Shown piece after piece: positions 8,241 to 16,468 of a stretch of 64,000 nt of DNA. Source of the DNA: Streptomyces rapamycinicus NRRL 5491 (GTDB taxonomy: Bacteria > Actinomycetota > Actinomycetes > Streptomycetales > Streptomycetaceae); assembly GCF_024298965.1 (NCBI RefSeq), contig NZ_CP085193.1:4402001-4466000 (forward strand), written 5' to 3'. How positions within the stretch are numbered: the stretch's first letter is position 1; the number at the start of each line of letters is the position of its first letter. Below the pieces are notes generated by a model that was not told the origin of the DNA, did not search any database, and saw only the letters and a program-made list of their open reading frames with translations. The position numbers were made by a program, and so were the translations under genes.

Positions 8241-8287
8241 ACACAAGATATGGGGGTGCGTGCGTCGGCCAACACAAGATGTATGCT
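8241..8287 (+). promoter_or_regulatory. Tandem NrdR-box-like repeats upstream of nrdA
   Basis: The sequence ACACAAGAT occurs at 8241 and again at 8272, exactly 31 bp apart, which equals about three helical turns. NrdR boxes in bacteria are 16-bp elements normally paired at about this spacing over RNR promoters, with an ACAC start and an AT-rich centre. The right halves are less well conserved here. A TATGCT hexamer inside the second copy could be the -10 element, so a bound repressor would block RNA polymerase. Confidence 0.65.
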
Positions 8288-8288
8288 C

Positions 8289-8406
8289 GTCCTCGCTGTC
8301 GCCGCAGGGGAATCCGGTGGGAATCCGGAACTGTCCCGCAACGGTGTACGTGTGCGCTCAATTCGGCGTGCCCGTGAGTCCGAGCACCTGCCGACGGCCC
8401 TGTGAA
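8289..8406 (+). promoter_or_regulatory. Adenosylcobalamin (B12) riboswitch
   Basis: The conserved cobalamin aptamer core is visible: GGGAATCCGGTGGGAATCC, then CTGTCCCGCAACGGTG, then GTGAGTCCGAGCACCTGCC (the B12 box region). An upstream GCTGTCGCCGCAGG can pair with the closing CCTGCCGACGGC. It lies in the leader of nrdA, as described for the nrdABS operon of Streptomyces coelicolor. When coenzyme B12 is plentiful the B12-dependent class II reductase suffices and the class Ia operon is shut down. The expression platform would be the remaining leader up to the GTG at 8544. Confidence 0.88.
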
Positions 8407-8543
8407 CACGTCCCCCGGCCTCGAGGGTTGGGCCGATGGACGCTGCGTGGTGTGCCTGACGTACGAGGAGTGCGGCAACGGCATGTCCGTACGCGCCCAT
8501 CGCACCACCCTCGCGGCCCGGCCGAGCGAGGGAGAGCACCCCA

Positions 8544-10967
8544 GTGACCATCGCGCCCGCCGATCCGGTTTCAGCGCAGGCGGCTTCTCAGGCAGCGGAC
8601 GACGCGCCCGGGACCGCCCTGCTACGGACTCTTACCGGACTCACCGCCGACCTTCCCGCCACCGACCCCGGCAAGGTCGCGGCCGCCGCCCTGCGCGGCC
8701 GTCATCCCGGCTCGGACGAGGCGGAGTTGCGTGCGCTCGCGACCGAGGCGGCGGCCGGGCTGATCGCCGAGGAGCCGGAGTACTCGCGGCTCGCGGCGCG
8801 GCTGCTGGCGCTGACCATCACGGAGGAGGCGGCCGGGCAGGGCGCGGTCTCCTTCTCGGCCTCCGTCCGGGTGGGCCACCGCGAGGGCCTGCTCGCCGAC
8901 TCCACCGCGGAGTTCGCCGCCACCCACGCCGAGCGGCTGGACGCGCTGGTGGAGCGGGCGCTGGCCGACGGCGCCGACAACCGCTTCGGCTACTTCGGGC
9001 TGCGCACCCTCTACAGCCGCTATCTGCTCCGCCACCCCATCACCCGTCAGGTGATCGAAACCCCGCAGCACTTCCTGCTGCGCGTGGCCTGCGGGCTCGC
9101 CGAGGACCACTCGGAGCGGGCGCTGGACGACGTCGCCGAGCTCTACCGGCTGACCAGCACGCTGTCGTATCTGCCCAGCTCCCCCACGCTGTTCAACTCC
9201 GGCACCCGGCATCCGCAGATGTCGTCCTGCTATCTGCTGGACTCCCCGCTGGACGAGCTGGACTCGATCTACAACCGCTACCACCAGGTGGCGCGGCTGT
9301 CGAAGCACGCGGGCGGCATCGGCCTGTCCTACTCCCGCATCCGGGCGCGCGGTTCTCTTATCCGGGGCACCAACGGGCACTCCAACGGCATCGTGCCGTT
9401 CCTGCGCACGCTCGACGCCTCGGTGGCAGCCGTCAACCAGGGTGGCCGGCGCAAGGGCGCGGCCTGTGTCTACCTGGAGACCTGGCACGCGGACCTCGAG
9501 GAGTTCCTGGAGCTGCGGGACAACACCGGCGAGGACGCCCGCCGCACCCACAACCTCAACATCGCCCACTGGATCCCTGACGAGTTCATGCGCCGGGTCG
9601 AGGCGGACGCCGACTGGTCGCTGTTCTCCCCGGCCGACGCGCCCGATCTGGTGGACCTGTGGGGCGAGGAGTTCGACGCCGCGTACCGCCGGGCCGAGGC
9701 CGAGGGGAAGGCCGTCAAGCAGGTCCCGGCGCGCCAGCTGTACGCCCGGATGATGCGCACCCTCGCGCAGACCGGCAACGGCTGGATGACGTTCAAGGAC
9801 GCCGCCAACCGCACCGCCAACCAGACCGCCCAGCCCGGCAGGGTCGTCCACTCCTCCAACCTCTGCACCGAGATCCTGGAGGTCACCGACGACGGCGAGA
9901 CCGCCGTGTGCAACCTCGGATCGGTCAACCTCGCCGCGCACCTGGGCGAGGACGGGCAGCTGGACTGGGAGCGCCTGGACGCCACCGTCCACACCGCCGT
10001 GACCTTCCTCGACCGCGTGGTGGACATCAACTTCTACCCCACCGAGGAGGCCGGGGCCTCCAACTCCCGCTGGCGCCCGGTGGGTCTGGGCCTCATGGGG
10101 CTCCAGGACGTCTTCTTCCGGCTGCGGCTGCCGTTCGACTCGCCCGAGGCCACGGCGCTCTCCACGCGGATCTCCGAGCGCATCATGCTCGCCGCGTACG
10201 AGGCGTCCTGCGAGCTCGCCGAGCGCCACGGCCCGCATCCGGCCTGGGCCGAGACCCGCACCGCGCGCGGTGTGCTGCACCCGGACCACTACACCGACGC
10301 GGTGGCCACCTGGCCGGAGCGCTGGGAGGCGCTGCGCACCCGGATGGCGAAGTCCGGGATGCGGAACTCGCTGCTGCTGGCGATCGCGCCGACCGCGACC
10401 ATCGCCTCCATCGCGGGCGTCTACGAGTGCATCGAGCCGCAGGTCTCCAACCTCTTCAAGCGCGAAACGCTCAGCGGGGAGTTCCTCCAGGTCAACTCGT
10501 ACCTGGTGGACGACCTCAAGAAGCTGGGCGTCTGGGATGCCCAGACCCGTGCGGCGCTGCGCGAGTCCAACGGCTCGGTCCAGGACTTCTCCTGGGTGCC
10601 CGCGGACGTACGGGAGCTGTACCGCACCGCGTGGGAGGTCCCGCAGCGCGCCCTGATCGACATGGCGGCGGCCCGCACCCCGTACCTCGACCAGAGCCAG
10701 TCGTTGAACCTCTTCATGGCCTCGCCGACCATCGGCAAGCTCAGCTCGATGTACGCGTACGCCTGGAAGCGCGGCATCAAGACCACGTACTACCTGCGCT
10801 CGCGTCCGGCCACCCGGATCGCCCAGAGCGCCCGGGGCGGCGCCGCGGCGGCCGCCACCCCCGCTCCCACCGTCCCCGTCCCCGTCCCCGTGCAGCAGGC
10901 CCCGGCCGAGGCCGACGCGATCGCCTGCTCCCTGGAAAACCCCGAGTCCTGCGAGGCCTGCCAGTAA
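8544..10967 (+). CDS. nrdA: Ribonucleotide reductase class Ia, alpha (large) subunit
   Basis: 807 residues, slightly longer than the E. coli protein. Catalytic positions are intact: C229 in SSCYLLD, N439-x-C441-x-E443 in SSNLCTEI (C441 is the thiyl-radical site), and C456 in AVCNLGS as the partner of C229. The C-terminal tail ends ESCEACQ, giving the mobile C-x-x-C that is re-reduced by thioredoxin or glutaredoxin. It converts ribonucleoside diphosphates to deoxy forms with NrdB. The N-terminal 110 residues are not a clear ATP-cone. The GTG start follows GAGGGAGAG. The gene is controlled by the riboswitch and NrdR boxes and overlaps nrdB by one base. Confidence 0.96.
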   Translation: MTIAPADPVSAQAASQAADDAPGTALLRTLTGLTADLPATDPGKVAAAALRGRHPGSDEAELRALATEAAAGLIAEEPEYSRLAARLLALTITEEAAGQGAVSFSASVRVGHREGLLADSTAEFAATHAERLDALVERALADGADNRFGYFGLRTLYSRYLLRHPITRQVIETPQHFLLRVACGLAEDHSERALDDVAELYRLTSTLSYLPSSPTLFNSGTRHPQMSSCYLLDSPLDELDSIYNRYHQVARLSKHAGGIGLSYSRIRARGSLIRGTNGHSNGIVPFLRTLDASVAAVNQGGRRKGAACVYLETWHADLEEFLELRDNTGEDARRTHNLNIAHWIPDEFMRRVEADADWSLFSPADAPDLVDLWGEEFDAAYRRAEAEGKAVKQVPARQLYARMMRTLAQTGNGWMTFKDAANRTANQTAQPGRVVHSSNLCTEILEVTDDGETAVCNLGSVNLAAHLGEDGQLDWERLDATVHTAVTFLDRVVDINFYPTEEAGASNSRWRPVGLGLMGLQDVFFRLRLPFDSPEATALSTRISERIMLAAYEASCELAERHGPHPAWAETRTARGVLHPDHYTDAVATWPERWEALRTRMAKSGMRNSLLLAIAPTATIASIAGVYECIEPQVSNLFKRETLSGEFLQVNSYLVDDLKKLGVWDAQTRAALRESNGSVQDFSWVPADVRELYRTAWEVPQRALIDMAAARTPYLDQSQSLNLFMASPTIGKLSSMYAYAWKRGIKTTYYLRSRPATRIAQSARGGAAAAATPAPTVPVPVPVQQAPAEADAIACSLENPESCEACQ

Positions 10968-12016
10968 TGCCCACCGCATCCGAGATGACCACCGTGAACA
11001 CCGCGCCGGGCCACACCAAGAACCTGCTGGACCCCGGGTTCGAGCTGACCCTGCGGCCGATGCGGTACCCGCAGTTCTACGACCGCTACCGCGACGCGAT
11101 CAAGAACACCTGGACCGTGGAGGAGGTCGACCTCCACTCCGACGTCGCCGACCTCGCCAAGCTCTCCCCCGGTGAGCAGCACCTCATCGGCCGCCTGGTC
11201 GCCTTCTTCGCCACCGGCGACTCGATCGTGTCCAACAACCTGGTGCTGACGCTCTACAAGCACATCAACTCCCCCGAGGCGCGGCTGTATCTGTCGCGGC
11301 AGCTCTTCGAGGAGGCGGTGCACGTCCAGTTCTATCTGACGCTGCTGGACACCTACCTCCCCGACCCGGACGACCGCGCCGCGGCCTTCGCCGCCGTCGA
11401 GAACATCCCCTCCATCCGCGAGAAGGCGGAGTTCTGCTTCCGCTGGATGGACTCGGTGGAGAAGATCGAGCGGCTGGAGACCAAGGAGGACCGCCGCCGC
11501 TTCCTGCTCAACCTGATCTGCTTCGCGGCCTGCATCGAGGGGCTGTTCTTCTACGGCGCCTTCGCGTACGTGTACTGGCTCCGCTCGCGCGGACTGCTGC
11601 ACGGCCTGGCGACGGGCACCAACTGGGTCTTCCGCGACGAGTCGATGCACATGGAGTTCGCCTTCTCGGTCGTGGACACCGTCCGCGAGGAGGAGCCGGA
11701 CCTCTTCGACGACGAGCTCCAGCGGCAGGTCACCGACATGCTGAAGGAGGCCGTCGAGGCGGAGCTCCAGTTCGCCCGCGATCTGTGCGGGGACGGGCTG
11801 CCGGGCATGAACACCGCATCGATGCAGGAGTATCTGCAATGCGTGGCCGACCAGCGCCTGCAGCGGCTCGGCTTCGCCCCGGTCTTCGGCTCGGAGAACC
11901 CGTTCTCCTTCATGGAACTGCAGAACGTCCAGGAGCTGACCAACTTCTTCGAGCGGCGCGCCTCGGCGTACCAGGTCGCGGTCGAGGGGTCGGTCGCCTT
12001 CGACGACGACTTCTGA
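10967..12016 (+). CDS. nrdB: Ribonucleotide reductase class Ia, beta (radical) subunit
   Basis: 349 residues from the ATG that shares its A with the nrdA stop (TAATG), so translation is coupled. The diiron ligands can be followed: D85, E116 and H119 (EAVH), E191 (ACIEG), E225 and H228 (ESMH). The radical tyrosine Y123 sits four residues after H119, as in E. coli. The C-terminus ending AFDDDF is the tail that docks to NrdA. In S. coelicolor a third gene, nrdS, follows; here a convergent def gene comes next, so nrdS is absent at this place. Confidence 0.96.
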   Translation: MPTASEMTTVNTAPGHTKNLLDPGFELTLRPMRYPQFYDRYRDAIKNTWTVEEVDLHSDVADLAKLSPGEQHLIGRLVAFFATGDSIVSNNLVLTLYKHINSPEARLYLSRQLFEEAVHVQFYLTLLDTYLPDPDDRAAAFAAVENIPSIREKAEFCFRWMDSVEKIERLETKEDRRRFLLNLICFAACIEGLFFYGAFAYVYWLRSRGLLHGLATGTNWVFRDESMHMEFAFSVVDTVREEEPDLFDDELQRQVTDMLKEAVEAELQFARDLCGDGLPGMNTASMQEYLQCVADQRLQRLGFAPVFGSENPFSFMELQNVQELTNFFERRASAYQVAVEGSVAFDDDF

Positions 12017-12019
12017 CGT

Positions 12020-12048
12020 CAACAGGGCCGGACCCAAGAGGCCCGGCC
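12020..12048. terminator. Bidirectional hairpin between nrdB and def
   Basis: A hairpin with 9-bp arms CAGGGCCGG/CCGGCCCTG and an 11-base loop lies in the 50-base gap between the convergent nrdB and def genes. It lacks a clear U-tract, as is common in Streptomyces, but position and stem support a shared terminator. Confidence 0.65.
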
Positions 12049-12066
12049 CTGTGAGGTAGGACACAC

Positions 12067-12696
12067 TCAGTCGTTGGGCACCGTCTCATAGCGGGCGGTG
12101 CCCTCGGCCATCTGCTTCAGCACATCCTTACGGTCGCGCTTGGAGAGCCGGTCGATGTAGAGGTAGCCGTAGAGATGATCGGTCTCGTGCTGCAGGCAGC
12201 GCGCGAAGTAGCCGGTGCCGCGCACCGCGATCGGCTCACCGTCGAGATCCCGGCCGCGCACCACCGCGTAGTCGGGGCGGGCCAGCTCCGCGTAGGCCGT
12301 GGGGACCGACAGACAGCCCTCGTTGGAGTCGTCCAGCACCCGGCGGTCGGCGGGCAGCTCCTCCAGCACCGGGTTGCACACCACACCCACATGGCGAACG
12401 CCCTCGTCGTCCATGCAGTCGTAGACGAAGACCTTAAGGTCGACACCGATCTGGTTGGCGGCCAGGCCCACGCCCTCCGCCGCCCGCTGGCTGGCGAACA
12501 TGTCGTCGACGAGCCGCGCCAGCTCCTCGTCGAACACGGTCACGTCCCGGCACTCCTTGTGCAGGACCGGGTTGCCGTACACGGTGATCGGGCGGGCGGT
12601 GCCACGCTCGCGGAAGGCCCGCTCGCGCTCCTCGCAGTCCTCCGTGTCCACGATGAACTCGTCGTCCACCCGCTGCTTCGTCCCTTGCTGCGACAT
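12067..12696 (-). CDS. def: Peptide deformylase
   Basis: 209 residues from ATG 12696 (MSQQGTKQR). All three deformylase motifs are present: GVGLAANQ at 75-82, EGCLS with metal-binding C128, and HETDH with H170, E171 and H174. It removes the formyl group from nascent polypeptides at the ribosome. An in-frame TTG at 12720 is less likely, because GGGAAGG then serves as ribosome site for the ATG. The N-terminal 30 residues are an acidic extension. The upstream region is occupied by the large tandem-repeat element, so the promoter must lie in the short gap next to it. Confidence 0.94.
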   Translation of the reverse strand: MSQQGTKQRVDDEFIVDTEDCEERERAFRERGTARPITVYGNPVLHKECRDVTVFDEELARLVDDMFASQRAAEGVGLAANQIGVDLKVFVYDCMDDEGVRHVGVVCNPVLEELPADRRVLDDSNEGCLSVPTAYAELARPDYAVVRGRDLDGEPIAVRGTGYFARCLQHETDHLYGYLYIDRLSKRDRKDVLKQMAEGTARYETVPND

Positions 12697-12808
12697 CTTC
12701 CGCCGTACGCCTTCCCTCAACCGTGATGCGTCGCCCTACAGGGTACGGGCACGGCGCGGCGGGGTGCGGTGCGCTTACGCGGTGTGACCGGGCCTCCGGC
12801 GGATCTTT

Positions 12809-13311
12809 CCCCTCCCCGCCCCTTCCCACAACCATGGGCTCCGCCCCTGGACCCCGGGGCCGACTGGCCGACCCTCGCCGCAGCGAATGTCCAGGCAGAA
12901 GCCCACGCCCGTCCGGAGCTCCCGACTCGGAGCCTGGGCCGCAGCCCCACAGCCGGAGCCTGGGCCGCAGCCCCACAGCCAGAGCCTGGGGCGGAGCCCC
13001 ACAGCCAGAGCCTGGGGCGGAGCCCCACAGCCAGAGCCTGGGACAGAGCCTCACAGCCGGGGCCTGGGGCAGAGCCCCACAGCCGGGGCCTGGGGCAGAG
13101 CCCCACAGCCGGGGCCTGGGGCAGAGCCCCACAGCCGGGGCCTGGGGCGCAACCCCACAGCCGGAGCCTGGGGCGCAACCCCACAGCCGGAGCCTGGGGC
13201 AGAGCCCCATAGCCGGGGTCTGGGGCGGAGCCCCATAGCCGGGGTCTGGGGCGGAGCCCCATAGCCGGGGTCTGGGGCGGAGCCCCAGTTTCGGGAAGGG
13301 GCGGGGAGGGG
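12809..13311. repeat. Intergenic repeat element 1 with 19-bp inverted ends
   Basis: The element starts with CCCCTCCCCGCCCCTTCCC (12809-12827) and ends with its exact reverse complement (13293-13311). Inside are the block GGGCTCCGCCCCTGGACCCC near the left end and a long 26-bp tandem array. The same ends and left block recur at 24300-24580, so this is a dispersed family. It lies between def and the TPR gene. No coding sequence is credible inside: frames stay open only because the repeat unit lacks stops. Confidence 0.8.
12930..13285. repeat. 26-bp tandem array, about 13 units
   Basis: Thirteen consecutive copies of a 26-bp unit of the type GAGCCCCACAGCCGGGGCCT plus GGGGCA can be counted. Sequence variants cluster: GGAGCC or GGGGCC forms in the middle, CATAGCC forms at the right end. 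The unit contains self-complementary GGGGC/GCCCC blocks. There are no spacers, so it is not a CRISPR. Variant order suggests growth by local duplication. Confidence 0.85.
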
Positions 13312-13377
13312 AGCAGCCCGCGGCAGCGGATGGCCGGGCGGAGGCCCACGCACGTCCAGGGCGGAGCCCCACCACGC

Positions 13378-13436
13378 GGCGGAGCCGCATATCGATACTG
13401 CGGGAAGGGGCGGGAGGGGACAGCCCGCCGCAGGCG
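13378..13436. repeat. Partial third copy of the repeat-element right end
   Basis: GCGGAGCCGC followed by CTGCGGGAAGGGGCGGGA and GGGGACAGCCCGCCGCAGG repeats the right border and flank of elements 1 and 2 with small changes. It sits 66 bases beyond element 1. This suggests nested insertion or a composite element. Confidence 0.6.
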
Positions 13437-13498
13437 CTACGAACCGCCAACCGCCCCTAGAACCCCAGAGCAGCCGGCAGCCGCCAGCCGCCAGGCGG

Positions 13499-14485
13499 TC
13501 AGCAGACCTCTTCCAGATCCCGCCACTCACGCGTGTCCGGACTGTCCGCGACCCACCCGTCCAGCAGCCCCCGCACCAGCCCCCCAGGCGCCGCGATCCC
13601 GCATTCGCGCTCCGGCACCCACAGCGAGCCCGAGCCCGCCATACGGTGGCCCAGCGGGCCGGGGTGGCCCGGTTCGCTGTGGTCGTGGGGGTCCAGATGT
13701 TCGCCCTCGCCCTCGTCGCTGGGCATCCGGCTCTCCGAGCAGGAGCGGCACAGCAGCCGCACCGACGACGACCAGTCCTCGGCCGCGAAGCCCGCGTCGG
13801 CCGCGAGCCGCTCCAGGGCGTCCCGGTCGGCCTCGGTGGCCGCCTCCAGCAGCACCACCCAGGTCGGCACCGGGGACGGCGCCCACAGCTCGATCTCGTC
13901 GAAGACCGGGTACGCGGGGCCCGCGGAGGTCACCCGCTCACCGTGCGGCACACCGTCGTGCAGCACCACCTCGCCCCAGCGCCGCCCGGACGACGGCAGC
14001 GGGATGGACAGCACCTCGATCCGGGCCGGGTCCAGCCGGCGGCCCCAGACGACCTCGGCCTCGCCTTCCGGGGACAGCCGCACCGCCGCGCTGCCCAGCT
14101 CCATGCCGAGCGGCTCACCGGACGCGGACGCCTCTCCGGGCACCTTCAGCCCGTACGCCTGCCAGGCTCGGCGGGCCAGCGGCCAGTCCTGGAGCGCGGT
14201 GGCCGCGATCCCCACGTTCCACCAGTCCGGCGCGCCCGTCTCGCGGTCCAGCAGCGCGACCGCCCGCAGCCCCGCGGCGCGCGCCTGCTCCCAGTCGTGC
14301 CGGAACTTGTGCAGCAGCGCCAGGTTGAACCAGGACTCCGACAGCCACGGCTCCAGGTCGGCGGCGCGGGTCAGCAGCGCGCCCGCGTCCTCGTACCGGC
14401 CGTCGCCGATGAGCGTGAACGCACGGTCCGTGGCCTGCCGCCATGAGGCGGACGGCCGGTGCCGTACCTTGCCGAAGATCTTCAC
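13499..14485 (-). CDS. Tetratricopeptide-repeat protein, unknown function
   Basis: 328 residues from GTG 14485 (V/M-KIFGKVRHRPSASWRQ). The N-terminal third has TPR-like helices (RAFTLIGDGRYEDAGALLTRAADLEPWLSESWFNLALLHKF). The remainder is a conserved Streptomyces domain without a name I know; it includes a Cys pair in RLLCRSCSESR. It is soluble with no signal peptide. A tiny ORF ends inside its start codon (GTGA overlap), so the two may be coupled. It probably mediates protein contacts; no enzymatic motif is visible. The next gene downstream, def, is separated by the repeat element. Confidence 0.75.
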   Translation of the reverse strand: MKIFGKVRHRPSASWRQATDRAFTLIGDGRYEDAGALLTRAADLEPWLSESWFNLALLHKFRHDWEQARAAGLRAVALLDRETGAPDWWNVGIAATALQDWPLARRAWQAYGLKVPGEASASGEPLGMELGSAAVRLSPEGEAEVVWGRRLDPARIEVLSIPLPSSGRRWGEVVLHDGVPHGERVTSAGPAYPVFDEIELWAPSPVPTWVVLLEAATEADRDALERLAADAGFAAEDWSSSVRLLCRSCSESRMPSDEGEGEHLDPHDHSEPGHPGPLGHRMAGSGSLWVPERECGIAAPGGLVRGLLDGWVADSPDTREWRDLEEVC

Positions 14486-14583
14486 GATTCCCGCCTGCCG
14501 GTATCGAAGTCGTCCCGTACCAGATGCCTTCGCGGACGGCGTCGCCCTCCCTCGAAGACAACCTGCCACACATTCGCGGACAT
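14482..14583 (-). CDS. Possible 33-residue leader or small protein upstream of the TPR gene
   Basis: An ORF reading MSANVWQVVFEGGRRRPRRH and onward ends with a TGA that overlaps the GTG of the TPR gene by four bases. GAGGGG lies about ten bases upstream of the ATG. The frame stays open further back to 14679. The tight GTGA overlap favours real translation, but there is no homologue I recognise, so it is offered as tentative. Confidence 0.35.
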   Translation of the reverse strand: MSANVWQVVFEGGRRRPRRHLVRDDFDTGRRES

Positions 14584-14725
14584 CTCAGCCCGACCCCTCA
14601 CGCTGCGGCCGGGATGCGACGCCCACCACACCTCCTTGCCACCGGCCATCTGGCCTGGCACCCCTCTCCTCGCATCCAACCATGCCCCTCGGGAGCCCCG
14701 CTCATTACCGGCGAGTTATCAGTTC

Positions 14726-16468
14726 TCACCGGGGGCGGCCGTAAACCCCGCGCGACAGCACCGTGGCGAGCGCCTCGACCACGACCGGGTCGAAGTCGCG
14801 CGCCGTGGCCAGCCGCAGCCGTTCCAGGGCGCGCAGCGCCGCCGCCCCGGCCGTTCCCTCGGCCGCGGGCCCGCTCACCAGTTCGGTGTACGCGTTCACC
14901 GCGCGCACGATACGCGCGGCGAGCGGCTGCTCGCGGTACGGGTCCGCCTGGCGCTCCACGACCAGCGCCACCTCGGCGGGTACCCCGGTCTGGCGCACCA
15001 CAGCGCCGCCGAGCAGCGCGATTTTGCGCTGCTCGGCGGCGGGCAGCGGTTCGGTGGCCCCCGCGGGCACCGGGTCCACCAGTGACAGCTGGCCGATGTC
15101 GTGCATCAGCGCCGCGTACTCCAGCACGGTCAGCCGGGGCTCGGAGAGGCCCAGCTCACGCCCCACCGCCCGGCTGAGCCCGGCCACCTCGCGGGCGTGG
15201 CCCGTCGGGGTGTACCCGGCTATCTCGGTCGACCGGGCCAGGGAGGCGATGGTCTGGCGGTAGGTGGCCCGTATCCCGGCGTAGCGGCGGTAGGAGTACT
15301 GGATCAGCAGCAGCGGCACCGCCAGCACCGGCACCGGCCACAGCCCGGCGACGGCCACGGTGAGCGCCATCACGGCCGCGGTCGCGCACACCGCCGCCCC
15401 GACCCCGGGCAGCGACCGCAGCTCGTCGCGGAGCAGCGGCCCGTAAGGCCAGCCGGTACGGGCGCGGGCGAGGGCGGCGGCCAGGACGGCGTCGCACAGG
15501 GCGGTCACGGCCAGCAGGGCGAGCAAATAGCCGACGAGGGACGGGCCGTGGCCGAGCCAGTCGGCCAAACGGCCGGTCCGGTGCAGCGGTTGGAAGCAGA
15601 CGGCGGCGAACGCGGCGGTCAGCACCCGGCGGGCGGTGTGACCGGGGTCGACCGGGCAGCCGAGCGCGAGCGGCGCCACCAGTCCGGCGAGCGACGCGGC
15701 CACGACGACGGTGACCGTCTGGAGGACGCCATGGGTGGCGGGCTCCCCGCCGAGCCGCCCGAGCAGGGCGTAGCCGAGCGCGCCGGCGGCGGCGAGGGGC
15801 GCGGGCTCACCGCGCGGATCGGACACTCCCCCGCCGCCGCCCGGCAGCGCCGGCGGCGCCTCGACGCACCGGATCGCCTCCCCCACGGCGATGAGCGCCC
15901 CGAAGGCCAGCGCCGCCTCCGCCTGCCGCACCCCGTGCCACTCGGTCCACACCAGCGCCACTACGGCGAGCGCCCCCGCCGCGCCATACACGGCGACGGC
16001 CGTAAGGCCGCCATAACGTCCCCGGGATATGCGCTCCCGCCCCTCCTCACGGGCGGCGGCGGCCGCGGCCCGTTGGCGGCGGGTGCGATGGAGGGCACGA
16101 GCGTGCCGCTCGGCGATCCGGGCGAGGGCGTTCGGGGTCCGGCGGCCGGCCGCTCTCGAAGCGGGCCGCCCCGCCCTGGCGGGCCACTGAGCCGCGCTTT
16201 CGTCCCGCTCAAGCGCCCCGTGGCACCCCTGAACGCCGCCCCCACCTCTGCCCGAGGCACCCGGGGCTCCCCCGGGCCCCTCGTCGGCTAGCCCGGGGGC
16301 GGGTCGGGGAGCCCGATCGGAACCGGAGCGGACCGGGACGCCGGACTCGCCCCTGCCCGAGGCGTCCGGGGCTTCCCCCGGTCCCGCATCGGCTGGCCCG
16401 GGGGCCGGGCCGGAGGCCCGGGCGGAATCGTTCGTGCTGGGCTTGGTGGGGTCCTCGGCGGGGCTCAT
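14726..16468 (-). CDS. Membrane protein with degenerate HD-type phosphohydrolase domain
   Basis: 580 residues. The N-terminal 130 are Pro/Gly/Ser-rich with an internal duplication (PAPGPADAGPGEAPDASGRG-like, twice). Several hydrophobic segments follow between about residues 170 and 360, then an HD-type domain. The HD dyad is kept (HDIGQ, H456-D457). However, the GYP signature expected about 50 residues later is replaced by VVERQADPYREQP, and the HH pair is lost. It therefore may bind rather than cleave c-di-GMP, or act as a partner of the intact upstream paralogue. Its ATG overlaps that gene by four bases, so the two are co-translated. Confidence 0.8.
   Translation of the reverse strand: MSPAEDPTKPSTNDSARASGPAPGPADAGPGEAPDASGRGESGVPVRSGSDRAPRPAPGLADEGPGGAPGASGRGGGGVQGCHGALERDESAAQWPARAGRPASRAAGRRTPNALARIAERHARALHRTRRQRAAAAAAREEGRERISRGRYGGLTAVAVYGAAGALAVVALVWTEWHGVRQAEAALAFGALIAVGEAIRCVEAPPALPGGGGGVSDPRGEPAPLAAAGALGYALLGRLGGEPATHGVLQTVTVVVAASLAGLVAPLALGCPVDPGHTARRVLTAAFAAVCFQPLHRTGRLADWLGHGPSLVGYLLALLAVTALCDAVLAAALARARTGWPYGPLLRDELRSLPGVGAAVCATAAVMALTVAVAGLWPVPVLAVPLLLIQYSYRRYAGIRATYRQTIASLARSTEIAGYTPTGHAREVAGLSRAVGRELGLSEPRLTVLEYAALMHDIGQLSLVDPVPAGATEPLPAAEQRKIALLGGAVVRQTGVPAEVALVVERQADPYREQPLAARIVRAVNAYTELVSGPAAEGTAGAAALRALERLRLATARDFDPVVVEALATVLSRGVYGRPR

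Noticed and set aside
12930..13285. CRISPR array
   Set aside because: Units are contiguous without spacers and no cas genes are present.
12434..13530. Several long ORFs in both strands over the 26-bp array
   Set aside because: The repeat unit lacks stop codons and is not a multiple of three, so every frame stays open with a 26-residue period. No start region or family match.
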